Of a DNA stretch of 64,000 bases, positions 1-14,700 are shown piece by piece. Below the pieces are notes generated by a model. The model saw nothing but the letters and a program-made list of their open reading frames with translations. It ran no database searches and was not told where the DNA came from. The stretch is from Stictocephala bisonia. Taxonomy: Eukaryota; Arthropoda; Insecta; Hemiptera; Membracidae. The stretch spans positions 124,001 to 188,000 of the forward strand of contig JAQJVL010001201.1 in assembly GCA_035578905.1 (NCBI GenBank), read 5' to 3'. The translations under genes were made by a program, and so were the position numbers. Numbering within the stretch: position 1 is the stretch's first letter; each line of letters begins with the position of its first letter.

Positions 1-2035
1 ATGTTAAACCGTGTAGAGGCCTTTTCCCCTTAAGAGTATTGTCATAAATTAATTTCTTATGTTACAATCACGAAAAACATTACATGACATTTTTCTAAGT
101 TGTAATGATACGCCCGAGTTTGTTTGTGAATTATATTTATTTAATTGTTTGTGAATATTATAAATATAAAAATCAATTGTGAAAAATATGCCCGTTGATG
201 GTGAAGATGTGATCGTCAAGAGTTAAATTCAGATTAACTACTGTGAAACCATACATCCAAACTTGTTTACTGGAATGGTTCCATTGTACATTACTAGAGA
301 AATTTACAACTATCAAAGAAGTGCATTAAATCACGAAAACATTATATCCATCAGAATGCTTTTCGACTACCACTTTGAGAGTCGAACAGAGTTTAAAATA
401 AATGCACAGGTGTTTTTTTAAGTGGATGAGATCGTACTTGGCTGAGTCAGTTGGCCGAATAAATGGTTTCAAAGAAGCCTAGCAGTGCCAAATAAACCCT
501 ACACTGGTTCAATATAAGTCATAAACGAAATTACGTTCCATTTCACTTCTTCCAAAAGAACCAAACCAAATTTTACTGTGATGTAAAAAACACGTGTTTC
601 ACAATGGCTCATGCTTAATTAAACCATTATATTTCCAAAGAAAATGTTCAAATGCAATCAGTTATACCAATATTATTGTCTTTACTACTAAAGTTCACAT
701 TACAAAACAAATTTTTCCTTTTTTAGAACAATCATTGCCAAAATTTAACGTTTAGTCTTATTGGTATAGATGAATCTAATTACACTAGTGGTAAACAATT
801 ACCTGGGAAAGATATCCCGCATAGTTTGTAATTAAAATCCCTCAGCAGTCTCTGCGGTGTAATCACATGCCCCCCTACAAAGTGACAATTATTCTGTACC
901 CACGGGTAAACAATTACCTCTGTAATTACAGTTCTATCACTCAGGTCTATTTATAGGAAGGACTTGGCTGGCTGTCCTCGATCATTGAACGATCCCATCT
1001 ATCCCTTTGATCTCTTACCTTCCAGGGTTACTGGCTTTGTACTTATCAACGGTCTAATCCATATACCCTAAAAGTGTTTTGACTAAAAATTTTATAAATA
1101 ATATTACCAGATTTACATTTTTTTAATTTTAAAAAGTTTATAAATTACGACATATTACCTATTAAAATAATTGAACATAACTTCTAAGGGTTAAAATGTT
1201 TTTACATATTGTCATGAGACTTACGTTTACATAATGACAGGCGATCATCTTTCACTTTAGTCCATTCCATTTACCATACAAAATGTATCACCATTACTAT
1301 GCAATTGAAATGTTTAAATTAGAAGAATGAGTCCAATATAAATATATTAGTGAATAAGCTTCTTAAATATATGAAATTTGTATATACAAAATTGGACAAA
1401 CTATTTTTTCTTATTATCAATACCAATATTGTTGCAATGTTAAGCAAAGACCACTTTCGTTAATACTACACAGAAACACTTTTGTTAGACCATAGTTTTA
1501 CTTTAGTCTGGCATCGCTTGTATCAACTGAAAACTAAAAAAAAAAAAAAAACGCCTTCAAAATCACAATGCTACGTACACACTCCACTACTTTCGTAATC
1601 AGCAGTTGCTGACAAATGCAATGTAAATCAAGGATATTTGGAAGGTCTCCACTGCACTAGTTTATTTATTATTATGAGATCATACTATTTTTCTTTGATT
1701 AGGCTGATAACTGTCATTCATTTATGTATATATTTAAATTATTTTATATATGCCTCACAAGCAGAATAAATGTTTAAATTGCATTTGGCAGGCCTTATCA
1801 AAACTAAATTTTAAAATTTTACCATTCCATCGGACTTTTTGTTGTAGTGTACTCAACTTTTATAAGTGCAGTATACTTCTCTTAACTTCATTCTATGTCA
1901 TTATGTGATTTTATATCTACAATTTTGTATAGCTTCATTTTATAATAATATTATTGTTTTTCTTGCTAATATTTTGTAAATTTATTTATTACCCTTAATT
2001 TACGTAAAAACCTCAATAGTCCAGGAGCCTTTTTA

Positions 2036-2091
2036 ATCTGGCAGGCACTGGGTCTACAAGGCGCTGGATTAAAGAAGTTCCATTATACTAA
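2036..2091. mobile_element. Possible pogo-like element end
   Basis: The sequence GGATTAAAGAAGTTCCATTA resembles the right end of pogo/Tigger-type elements (their left ends read roughly CAGTxxAACxxC...TTAATCC). No matching left end was found, so this is at best a solo relic. Confidence 0.3.
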
Positions 2092-3035
2092 TTTTCAGCT
2101 TTAAGTAAAAAAATCAACTACACATCCAATCAGAAGAGTTTAGACTTAAAACAAATTGTGTAGTTCTTCGAATCAAATATGGTAAGATTGCTGCCTAAAA
2201 GCATTGTAAACACTTTTAACAGACCTTTTTCAGGTCATACACCCAACTCCTGCCAAGATACTAGCTTTTGTTTAATCCATTGCCAACACGAAATCAGTGT
2301 ATGCATTTTATTTCAGTTCATAAATAATAGCCAAAAGAAGCACTAGTACACAAATTTACTAACAACAATTTTACAAAAGGAATTACTCCCTGCATGGACC
2401 AGAATAATCTGTGCATGGTGATGATTCTCCATCATAAAAAACCAACTGGAAGATCAATAATGAAGGAAACTTACAATGTTACAATTAAACTAAATTGAAC
2501 AGATACAAGATGGTTTGAAGTTTATAAATGTTAAAAAATTAGATTCTTTAGATTCTGGAGATGAATGCAATATGCTCTTCATTAATTTTATATGTAAATG
2601 TAGATCACTATTTTGTTTTCAATGGGCGGCAATTCATATTCATTATTATTTTGCTTTACAATACATGTGTAAACATTTAATAAGTATAATAACCCTTGAA
2701 TGTATGACTTTTAATGTTCTAAATTTATTGCTTAGTTATTAATTGAAATGTTCATTGTATGCATTTTCCAGTTATTTTAATGCCTATTTTTTAAGACCCA
2801 TCTTTTAATGCTTTTTATAAATAATATATTAAAAATAAATATAAAAAATACAGCCAATTGGAAATGAACAAGAAAAACGTGCCCCCCTCCTCCTGTTCTT
2901 ATCAAAATAAAAAGCATCAAAATAGTTTTTGTTCTATACAACTATAATAGAATCACCGATCTCATCAACTTTCACTCTTCCTGCTGGACACCATTTATTT
3001 AAGGTAGAGTTCTACTCCAACTATGTCACAGACCA

Positions 3036-3135
3036 AAGCCTTTACACAGTTGTATAGAAAGTACCAGCCCGAACTGGATTCAAACTGACGACCCCTGTAC
3101 CTGGCCACACTCCTTAAGACTCTTCAACCCTTTCA
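3036..3135 (-). repeat. Possible tRNA-derived SINE relic
   Basis: The reverse strand contains GGTCGTCAGTTTGAATCC, similar to a tRNA B box, preceded by GGCCAGGTACAGG. No second copy in the window supports it. Confidence 0.25.
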
Positions 3136-4596
3136 ACACAGACGGTGACTTGGTATTTTTGCGTTAATAGACCCTGATATATACTATGTACATCAAAGGG
3201 TTAATTTTTTATTAATATCCATCAATGTCTTGTCTTGAAGAACATGTAAGCAATTCCAGCATGTAATGGGATTTACGTAAGTTATAAATTATGCCAGGTT
3301 TATACGTAAAAAAGTATATCTATAACAACTAGTCACCAGTTATACATATACATGTAGTTATAACTAATAAATAATTGAATTTTACATAACTACAATTTGA
3401 AGTTATACTTTTTATTTGAACTTTTTAAACATACAACTTTTTTATAATAATTTTTCTGAAATAGTATAAAAAATGTCAGGTGGGACTTAAAATTTAATGT
3501 TAAATATTTATTTTAAAAATGTTCACCAACATCCCTAAATCAAACAAATACACCATAAAAAAGAATGTGACATTTTACCATTGAGCTGCAAGTGAGTTGA
3601 GTGTAAATGGCTCTGATTATTTTACTTATCTCAGATAATATGCAGTTTGCTGTAAACATGCATATTATGTAGGTTTACAACAAACTTCATGATGAGATAC
3701 AACAAACAATTGTACAAGATAGCCACATTTCTTTGTTAATGCCTCTGGTCCTATGATATTAAACTCGATATACCTGCTTGTACACATATTCTAATTTCTA
3801 CAAGTACATAATATGGTAACTAAGAACGTTATTTGAAATTACATTTTACATCAATGAGTAAAACAAAGCAGGTTTTCTATGTGCAATGATGAAACTTTCT
3901 CGTGATTAATTAGTCAGCATAAGGTATCATTAAAGAACAACAAAGAGGAATTTATGTAATAATTTTTATAAAAATGGCTTATTAATAAAATCAGCTTAAA
4001 AATATTTATAAAATTTATTTTTCTCTGTTAAAAATTTTGTCAACAATAGCTTAATAATACAAAGGCAAATAGCTTGTTTAAATAATTAAGTTGGTAGTTA
4101 GATAAGATGTTTTAAGTAAAATCTAAATTCAAATGAAAAAAGCACTGTTTCAGATGTTAAAAAAACTGTTATTTGCCTTTAGTAAATGGATTTTAAAACA
4201 TTTTTAGGAATTTTGCAACAGAATTGAGATGGCAATGATCTATATTTAGATTATATTTCATACCTATTTGCCTATCTCAATAACTACTATTAATTTGAAA
4301 AAGAGAGCCATTTTATTACCAAACTAAAGTAAATATAAAAAAACAATGAAAGTTTCTTGAACAAGTTGATATATTTAATGCAATACATGACTTGAAACCA
4401 CAGAACTATTATTAACCTTATGAATGAGTAAACTGGTTGCCATAGAGTAAATCTATCAATACAACAGTTTAAAACATATTCTACTATTTTCAACTAAACT
4501 GTACCATATAATATTTAAATAACTGTGCTCTAGATCCCAACATATGAGTCTAGTTCACACTTGTATATCACTGATATGGCCTAGACAAACCACCAC

Positions 4597-4745
4597 AACA
4601 AAGGCAGAACACTACCATAATCACCAGATAATTCTTTTCTGAATTCTTCAATTGCATTTTTTAATTCTGAAGCTAATGGGGTGGATGTAGCTACGAGTCC
4701 AGCGGTTTTCAGAGCATCTTGCATGAAGCTCATCGAATGATCTCA
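4597..4745 (-). other. Unrecognised short open stretch
   Basis: On the - strand an ATG near 4733 opens about 47 codons (MSFMQDALKTAGLVATST...) of balanced composition, unlike the AT-rich background. It matches no part of DIPP that I know. It could be a transposon relic or an exon of an unknown gene; no function is proposed. Confidence 0.25.
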
Positions 4746-5592
4746 AATCACATCACAGATAATATTTAATTTTTTTTAAATTTAGTCTAGTTTTTTTTAA
4801 GCTTTTTTTATTGTGTGAGTATTATGACCTTCTTTTCAACAAGTCCGTAGATAATTACTTCAATTTGCGATTGCAGCCAATTATATATTATAATATGAAA
4901 TATTTTTGAATAGGCCTATAGGATATTTGTATTCTTTACAGTTAACGTTTGCAACATTTTTTTCTACTTATATAAATTAATTAATAGTTCTGTCGATTCT
5001 TATATATAAAATTGCCGACATAGGTGAAATATTTTCATTAATTTTATGCGACCCTTATAATTGGATCGTCAGATCTATTAGGGGAGCAATTGTAGGTTCA
5101 GCAATAGATGTTGTATTGATGTATAATTAATAATCTTCATAAAGGTTTTAGTTTTGTTTTCATTTTGTTTAAATTATTTTCCATACTTACATAAAGTATT
5201 ATACTATTTTATTTATATTTGCTTGTTAAATTATTATTAAAATTGTATTTTGGTTTAGAGACTTTACAAGTTGTAATTTAAATTGAAATATTGTATATTT
5301 TAAAAATGATTTGTTTATTGAATGAAGTTTTAATTTATATTGTATTGAACTACAAAAAAGATATTATAAGTGAAGTATCCAAAAGTTTCCAAAAGGTTAC
5401 CAGAGCCCTCAAAATGTATCATGTTTGTTGGCACTCTAACTACAGGTGAAACATTTTTTTTTTTAGACCAAAGTTTATCTCTTACTCAGTCTTCCTTATA
5501 TGTAAAATCATTAGGATTATGCTAATCAAACAGAAGAAAATAAATAAAAATGAAAAAAAAAGTAAAAAGGGAGGAACAATACATACTCTTAC

Positions 5593-5748
5593 CTCGAAGA
5601 CGCCCAAGCAGCGCACAAGCTTGCCCAAGACTCCAGCCTCTTCCTCAACCTCTCGGATGGCGGTGTTTCGTGGATCTTCATCAGGCTCTACACCCCCACC
5701 AGGCACAATCCAGTGGTCTGGTCGACTTGATGATGTTACCAGCAGAAC
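5593..5748 (-). CDS. Aps: Aps coding exon 2 (Nudix box)
   Basis: 52 codons beginning VLLVTSSSRPDHWIVPGGG and ending RCLGVFE. Acceptor TTTCAG and donor GTAAGA flank it exactly at phase 0 on both sides. All catalytic Nudix-box residues are present. The next exon should begin with the loop that follows GVFE in DIPPs; I did not find it in bases 1-5592. Confidence 0.95.
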
Positions 5749-8700
5749 CTGAAACAAGTTGATTTGATTTAAATGCTTTTAAGTTGATTCTTTACAAAAA
5801 TGTTTCTATTAACCCTTCCCACAAAAAACTTTTAAACTTGTTGAATTATTACACGTACTATGGACGCTTGACTATCCGGATCAACATGGTGGCAAAATAA
5901 AACAGATAACATTAATTCTGTGAATGACGTAATTCAAGATTGTGTGGTCTGTATAAAGTTGACACCTTTCAAACATTAATAATACCCAAGTTATAAATGT
6001 ATATTAGATACTTCCTGCCCTTATATTATAATTACAAGCTTGTTATTTTAAACATTCTTCAAATAAGGTTGATAACCTAATTCTAAAAGACTCGTGTGTA
6101 AATTTTGTAGTCACTTACAGTGGTTGTTTAACAAGAAATCATATTTTCAGAAGTGGTGTGCAAGTGTATAATTACCGAAACTATATTAATAAACAGTTTT
6201 AATTTAATTTTGGCCAACTGTTTGGCCTCGTTCTCACAAGCATTAAGGCCCACTCTTAATGTTGAACTGATCTTTCTAGCAGATTCACCAGAATCTAACG
6301 ATTCCATCATATGCAGTTTTTCTTCTGAGCTGTTAGCGCCTTTATATTCTTTTAATTTATTGAGTTGTGTTTATTTCTGTGTACGTATGTGATGTTTTAT
6401 TGTTTTGGCTAAAAAATGGAAGGACGTAATTACAACTCACTATTTGGCAGGGTCACTGGCTCTGGCTATTGGTAAAAAGACTACTACAAACAACATTGGC
6501 GATTATTTGTATATATCAGTATTTGCCAAAAAGTAATAGATTGACGTAGAATGTTGGAATTCATGAATTAGTTTAGTCTACTTATTTAAAAAGTTACTAA
6601 TAGAAACTGTAAATTCGTAGGCTAATTTAGTAAGTACGCCTGAAGGAGTTTGTTACACCTGTCGAAACGTTGTGTTCTTCCCTAAATATTGGAAATTTCC
6701 AAATATCATATACCAATCAGAAAATGTACATTGTACTCTTTTTCTGTATGTTCCATGATTTCATTTACTGAGTGCACTGGCTTCAATTACATTATACTTG
6801 CGTTGACGATTTCATTATCGTGGCAATATTATTTTACTTACTGTATGTGATATCAATATTGGGATTCAAGTAAATGAGAATTTCATAAACACTATAACAG
6901 TTAATTTTAATCAACTCATTCATAGCTATTAATTTACTGTGGGGTTAATGAGCAAAAAAAGCAACTTTAATGAAGGCTAATTTTCCGCTACACGTGAGTT
7001 TATAAATAAATATCAATAATATTCTCATACATATGCATTGATGTTAATTTCAATAATTGCACGTAGAAACCAAAATTTTCCACATTAAGCCAAAGTTATT
7101 ACTGTCAGATTCAAAAAGCAATGAATACTCATCCGATTTCATTGTGTCATATAGACCAAAATTTTGCTTTTTTAATTTTACATAGTATCATATATCATGC
7201 AAATTTTTTTTAAAAACTTTACAAAATATTTATAGCGGGTAGAATACAACATGTTAGCACTTTTGGTGTAAAGCTCAACTTCAAACATTTTTTAATAAAA
7301 ACTACTAAAGATAAGTCAATGAAACTTAACCACATGTGAAGAAGGTTGTTTTTTGTAGTATGTCCAAATTAAGAATTGTTACTCTTTTGCAAAATTGTTT
7401 GTTGTAATTTTTGTAACCCTTGCAAATCTTAAAAATAGCTGGTCATACAAACTTCCAAAACGGTTAAAAAATACCAGAATGAAAAATAAAGTAAGATTAT
7501 AAAACAGTAAGTGCAATAAAAAACTTGTGATTTTATATCACATGATAATTTAACAGGCCAATTATGAGTAACTCACGCGACCGGTCAAGCCACTGGACAT
7601 GGTGTTGCCACGTCATGCACAGACATGTTACAGCTAAAGGCTGATGAATCACTGACAGTTACTAGAAAAGTGATCGGTATACCCTGCAAATCAACAGGGG
7701 TGATGGGTGACTCTCATTTTCACGTTACATTCTGATTGTTACATGTGAAAAATGAACATCCTGGAAACCATGCCCCCACCTTTATCAGAGCAAGTGATTT
7801 CTATATATTGAATGCAACTGCTTTTTTTTAAGACTGAAGGTAAACGCTTAAATGACAAAATATATCCTAAGAATGTAAAAGTACATCAATGTTTAGGGAT
7901 ACTTCTACAAAGCTTCAATGAAGGAAAACCTGGAGAATGAAGATTTGTAGATTCATGAAGGAAAACCTGGATGCCCCGGGATAGAACTAGACGGTTTTAG
8001 CTGAAGTTTAGTCAGAAAGACAATATTTGACTTTTACACGAATAACATTTTTCCTAGAATCTAAGCTCTTCTAGAAGTGTTAAAGAAAATATGCCTGATT
8101 TTCCTGATATCTCTAAATCGACGTTGTGTAGAGGAGTAAGAAAAATTGAAACCAGTGCTTATGCAATCTTCATTTACTGCAGCATCAAGACGATCTTATC
8201 TAGAAAACATCAAGCATCTTCCTTTGACTGGCTAGAATATATTTTGTACAGATGAAATCTGGAGTGGCTAAAACCACACAATGAAACGAGGATGGCAGGA
8301 ATCAGTGATTGATTCTTTGAATGAGGAGTTCAGTACAGGGCTCACATTCAAGAAATATACCGTGAGAGGGATGTTTCAAGACACTTCAGGAGCTGGGAAG
8401 AGAATAATAATTCTCCACATTGGAAACGAGAATGGTTTCATTGAAGGTGCTGAGCTATGCCTCATTTGAAAAAAATTCAAGTGATTACCACAATGAAATG
8501 AATTCAAGGCATTTCGTTAAGTGGTTTAAACTTGATTTTTATTACCTGAAAAATCTACCATAGTAATCAACCGAGCACCGTATCATATTATGATGGACCC
8601 AGCAACAAAAAACGTGAATATGTCTTGGAGGAAAAATGAAATAATCGATTGGATTGTGAAGAAGATCCTTTCTATAGCTCAATAACCAAACGAAATCCAA

Positions 8701-11700
8701 ACTGATCATCCACGCTACTCTCTTCTTTCGAACGTCAAAAAAAATCTTTGTGGAAAACATTATTGTGTACTAGTTATAAATAAGTTATTTTTTAATTTGA
8801 CAATATTTTTAGAGCTATAACATTTTTAAACCTGCCATTGGAGGTCTAAAGCCCTCATGAGTAAAGGTGATGGAAAATGGTTTGAATTTAGATGGAAAAC
8901 ATGATTGTTTAACTGTTCAACGCTTCCATCGTAATAAACCTTTCGTGCACTGTTTAAAACTGGTTTTGAAGTTCTGGGCCGTATGAGTTACTTACACATG
9001 ACCGAACATTGATTTCTGTTGAATTATCATGTGATATAAAATCGCAAGAATTGGTTATCACATTTTCCATTTTATAATCTTATTTTAATTTTTAATGCAG
9101 TATTTTTTAACTGATTTGAATGTTCGTATGATCAGTCATTAAAATATTGCAAGGGTTTACAAAAATTACAACAACAAATTTAGTAAGAGTAAAATTTCTA
9201 GAATTCGGACACTACAAAAAACTATCTTCTTGAGATATGGTTAATATGTCACTGACTTTTGTTTAGTAGTTTTTGTTTTAGAAATTTTTGAAATTGACCT
9301 TCACTCCAAAAGTGCTAAAATGTTATGTTTTTTTTAATTATACTCCCTATAAAAAATGCCTTGTCTTTAAAAAAATACATAAGTTATATGATATTACGTA
9401 GAATAAAATAAGCTAAATATTGGTGTATAACACAGTGAAATCGCATGAGTATTTATTTTGTAGCACAGGTTGAAACTCGAGTAGTAGAAACTCGAGTACT
9501 GCTTTTTGAATCCGACAGTAAGAACAATTTTACCATTTACACAAATACACAACCAATCTGTTGCTTTTGTTACTAAGAATACAAGCTAATTAGCTAGACC
9601 TTTTGTGAACTTGAACATGAAACCTCATTACAAGAGTATTAACAATCTTTATGACTAAAATCAGACGTTACTTGTATAAACAATTCTGAAAAATAAATTA
9701 CTGCATTTTACCAAATTATTGTTTATTGTAAAAAAGTGACTAAATGAATTAAATTCTATTTCAATATTTAGTTTATATAATTTATACTAGTCTTTTTGAC
9801 TTAGTAAAAAGTCTACTAAAGCTTTCAATTTATTGTTTACTTGATTTTTTATTTTATGTAAGGGTTCATTTTTTGACATATAAAAGAAACTGTTAACATC
9901 TATGGTACTATTTTACATTTGTAGGATTAAGAGTCTGCAGAGGCTGTCGGCCATGTATGTTTTAATCCCATTAGAATCAATGTTATTTGCGTATTATTTT
10001 TTCGTTATTTATTGACCAAAATTGATGTATGAGGTGTCATTTTAAACATTATAATATTACGCATTTGGTTTGCTTTTCATATTTAGAACACATAAACCTA
10101 ATTTGGAAAATAGGTGAAAATAAAAACTTCAAACTAAATACTTTTTATTTTATTTTCTATAAAACTAATTAGGAATTCACAAAGAATTCCATTGCACAAT
10201 TTCATCCTTGATAAAATGCAATTTGTTTGGAAAAAATCTGTTAAAAAGTAATTGTTTAATTTGGGTACAAGTGATCGTATGTCTGTTTTGAAAATAACAT
10301 TGTTAATATGGCACTAAAACTAACATGACCAACAGCCTCTGCAGACTCTTAATTACAAATTTAAATGAGTAGATTGTAAGCTCATTGTAACCAAAACCAA
10401 ATGACAGCTGTAAGGATTTCATCCCTGATACAGGTGTTATTGTTGTGAGCGCACCAATTCTATGTAAGCATGTTTTACAATGACAATAATATACAAAATT
10501 ATATACTTCATGCAACAATATCAAAGAATTTGCTATTCTAAATATTGAATAAGGTTGTTAATATTTGTTGTAACACCAGAACTAAAATGAAATAATGAAA
10601 TAATGATTTATTCCGTGAAATAATACATGATTATAGACAAAAAATTACAATTCTCGGAATTAATCAACCACAGTTTTCCAGTAGTTGTGGTTGATGAGTC
10701 CAGTCCATTTACATAATTAATAGATAAAAATGGCTCACTGTGGCATCTGCTTAAATAGTAATAAAGATATATTTACATATATACAAGAGTAATACTACAA
10801 ATGTAGACTAAAACATTTTTATATTTGAGACAAATACCCAAATACATCAAATATAATACACAGAAATTATGTCATATGTACTTAGAATAATATAGACAGA
10901 ATTAAACAAAACATCGAACAACCAAACGAAAAACTATCAACCATCATAACTTTAAACAAAAATCAACAAGAAAAACATAAAATGAAAATATACAAACCTA
11001 TTTAACACAGTATTTACATCAATATATAATCTGTTGAAATAGGTTAAATAATGAAAATTATATATGCCACCGAATACTATCATTTATATTTCGAAAATAC
11101 AAAAAAGGAGCAAAATCAGCTCATGCGAGATATTCCTCCAAAAAAGAAGTGTCATGTAAAGTAAACAACCAATATTTTACCCTTTTGCAAAAGGCTTTTA
11201 AATTTGGACTTTCTTTAATTTTTGAATTTAGTTGATTAAAATAATTTGGTACAAAATATAGATAAGAGTGCCTGAAGAAAAATTTATTAACTTTCGGTTT
11301 TATGAATAGTCTTTGAATGTTGCTTCTAAGTTCAGGACGCACCCTGGTTGAGCCTCTATTTCCATTCTTTATATAAAATTGCTTTAGTGTTTTGAAAATA
11401 AACAAATGTTGTAAAGGCATTACACCCGTTTGACAATATAAAGGAAAAGAATGCTCTTGTCTATTTTTCTTAAGAATTAATTTAATAAATTTATTTTGAG
11501 ATTTTCTTAAATTATTGATGAGATATTTATAAGTTCCTCCCCAGCATAAAATTCCGTACTGCAATCTAGACTGAATTAAGGCATAATATAGAGAAATTAA
11601 AAGTTGTGTGTGACAAGTTTCTTAAAAAGAAGAATTTTCTAACGTTAAATTTAATCTGTCTGTGCAATTGTAATATATGTTTCTTCCAAGATAAACGTTC

Positions 11701-14700
11701 ATCAAGATAGACCCCTAAATATTTGAAACTGTCAACCTTTTCAACTGGTACACAGTTACATCCAGTACTACCCTTACAGTCAATAGAGTGATAATATAGT
11801 GGATAGTCAAAATTAAAGCTCTTGTAACCAAAATTAATAAATTTAGTTTTTGAAACATTAACTATCATTTTATTATTAATACACCAGTTTCTCAGAGTAA
11901 TCAAGTCTTTGTTTATTTCCGAATATACAGTTTGTTTGTTTTTGTTGTTATAGTTAAAAGCGATGTCATCTGCAAATGCACTTATTCTTCCAATAAAATG
12001 TTGCTTTAGTAAATCATTAATAAAAATTATAGAGATTTGCTGAGAGTACAGCACCCTGAGGAACACCCCTTTTTATAACAAGCGGGGCGCTTAAATTGTC
12101 TTGTATTTTAACCTGTTGTACCCTACCACTGAGATAACTCTGAAACCACTGCTTTGCCACACCCCTGATACCAATAGATTCCATTTTTTCTATCAAAATG
12201 TCGTGGTCAACTAGATCGAATGCCTTCCTAAAGTCAATAAATAAACCTGATATTTTCATTCAAACTAAAATAAATGTTGTTCACATAATTCAATAAAGCA
12301 TCCTCAGTAGATTTTTCTTTTGTAAAACCGAATTGAGCTTCATGTTGAAAATTTATTGAGTGAAGATAATGGATTAACCTTACTTTCATACACTTTTCAA
12401 TTATTTTAGAAAAACGGATAATAAACTAATTGGGCGTATACTATCAATACTGTAAGAATTTTTCTTTTTCAAAATTGGTACAATTTTACTATTTTTTAGT
12501 AATTCGGGAAAAACGCCAGTAGAAAAGCTTAAATTTATAATGTAAGTTAAAATTGGAGCAATGATCTCTGAAACATGCTTAATTAAAGCAACTGGTACTC
12601 TGTCAAAGCCAGTGGATTTTTTATTTTTTAAATTTTTAATAATCTTTAACATTTCCCGTTCATTTGTTCTATCGATAAAGAAGGAATGTGGTAGATTTCT
12701 GTCATGCATTTGAGTCGCTGCCTGGCTATTGTTATCAGTGAAATTCTCAAGTTCGATAAGGTGGGTGTTTATTGTGTCGGCAATTGTTTGCGGATCACTT
12801 ATACATTCCCCGTCCTCTAAGACTAATTTGCTTACATTTTTACTGTTTTCACAACCTGTCAATTGATTTATAATTTTCCATTGTTGACTATTATCCCCAT
12901 TACAATTATTTATCAAATTAGTATAATAATTATTCTTGTTATTGTCTATATCAAGTTTTAGGGTATTACAAAAGGAATCGTAATACCGTTTGAAAACTAA
13001 ATCATACGGTCTCCTTTTTTGTACTTTATACAACCTTTCTCTTTTTTTAAGTTTATTTAGAATGTTATTAGTTATCCATGGACTTAGAATTTTAGCTTTA
13101 CTTAGATTACTGTTATTATTACTAACTGATACATTTCTAACAACTATTTCATTAAACAATGTGTGGAATGTTTCGTAACATTTATTTACGTCGTTACATG
13201 AATAGATTGAATTCCAATTAACTTCAGATAGGTTAAATTTAATTTTTTCATAATTATATATCAACCTAGTTATATTTTTATTTCTTTTTTCTTTATTGTC
13301 TGAAATATCAGCAGTCACTCCCAACATACAATGATCTGTGATTCCTATGTCAAATATGGCTGTTTTGAAAATTTCTAAATTTCTAAACCTTACAAGAATA
13401 TGATCAACACAACTTGATGAATTTGGTGTAATACGTGTTGGCTGATCAACCAGTGAATAGAATCCACTGTTACTAACTAAATTATAATATTTACTAACAT
13501 AATGGTAATCGCTCAATATGTCAATGTTGACATCACCTATTATTATTGTATTTAAATTTAATGATTGTAATTCCGCTTTAAGCTCTTCAATAAAGTTCAT
13601 TTCAGAAAATCTTTGCATTCTGTATAAAAAAATTAAATTAAACTTAACCCTCCGATGGTTTGATGTCGAAAAATCGACCTTTACAACGTATCTGCCATGG
13701 TTTAGAGTCGAAAAATCGACCTTCACTATTTCGTTTCTTACGGGTGTTCATCCTTCACTAAACATCCTATATCATATGTCATTTGAAACAGCTGGTTCTA
13801 CTGTTTAGTCTGGTGAAAGTTTTATTTGGATGGCGTTGGCCTAGACTAAAAAAAATACAATTCCATAATTGACAGTTCCAACTGTCAGCGCACCATTGTT
13901 GTTTACTACTGTGTCGCATCTTCGTTGTTTTGGTCGTAATAATGTTTTGTTTTAGTGGTTTTTACGTGAAAATGTCTGAATTACATACGAGTGGGATTGA
14001 TAGGGAGTTGTTCAATGATTCTGGAGACTCCAAATTACAACACTTCTGGAGACCATCTAGGGGTAACAGGAAAAGAAGAGCTCCCATCAGCGGGAGTGAG
14101 TCAGATTGAGCGGTTTTCACCATTGCGCCTGTAGTTTTTTGTACATAACTTATTTATTTCAGTAATGAAGTCCTTATAAGTTTATATTTTCTTATTCAGT
14201 TATAAATTCTGCACAAAAGGGCTATCTTAGAATTTTTGTATTGTACATAGTGAAAATTTTGTGTGTGTGTAAAGTGTGAAAAACATTGTGGATTTTCTTC
14301 TTCTTCTTATTCTCTCCGTTAAAGAAAATCCCAAACTACTTGTTAAGTCATTTTGAAATACATATAATAATACTCCATAGTTTTATGAACTAAATGATGT
14401 ATAATAAGCCCTATTTAGATAAAAAATAAATTTTTTACAGATTTTTAAAAATAAGGCTGCAAATTGGCAAAAATGGGCTGAACCACCAGAGGTAAAATAG
14501 TGAACCATCGGAGGGTTAAATCTTCCAACTTTTACTTCCAACAATAAACAATCAGCTGTTATCATTTGACATTCCTTCTCAATTATTTCATAATCTTCTC
14601 TTACAAAACAAACAACACCCCCAGCACGATATGAGTCATTACACTTACTTATTGCCTTAAAACCAGGTATTTTATATAAATTTAATTCTTCACTATTGAT

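Larger units (their letters stand above)
1..5592. other. Aps intron 2 (partial), mostly unannotated
   Basis: AT-rich, with no exon of Aps recognised. Holds only the relics listed separately (near 2.04, 3.04 and 4.6 kb). Two copies of the imperfect palindrome GGTAAACAATTACC lie near 792 and 905. A poly(A) run lies near 1537. Confidence 0.6.

Noticed and set aside
3126..3205. Very small TTAA element between AACCCTTT and AAAGGGTT
   Set aside because: Only the right side has TTAA and the inverted match is about 8 bp, so it could be chance.
4597..4745. Missing 3' exon of Aps
   Set aside because: The peptide does not match the DIPP C-terminal half and the frame has no supporting splice pair.
9917..10360. 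TTAA duplication for the MITE at 9.9 kb
   Set aside because: TTAA does occur at both ends, but the inverted similarity continues outside it, so TTAA is part of the repeat and not a target duplication.
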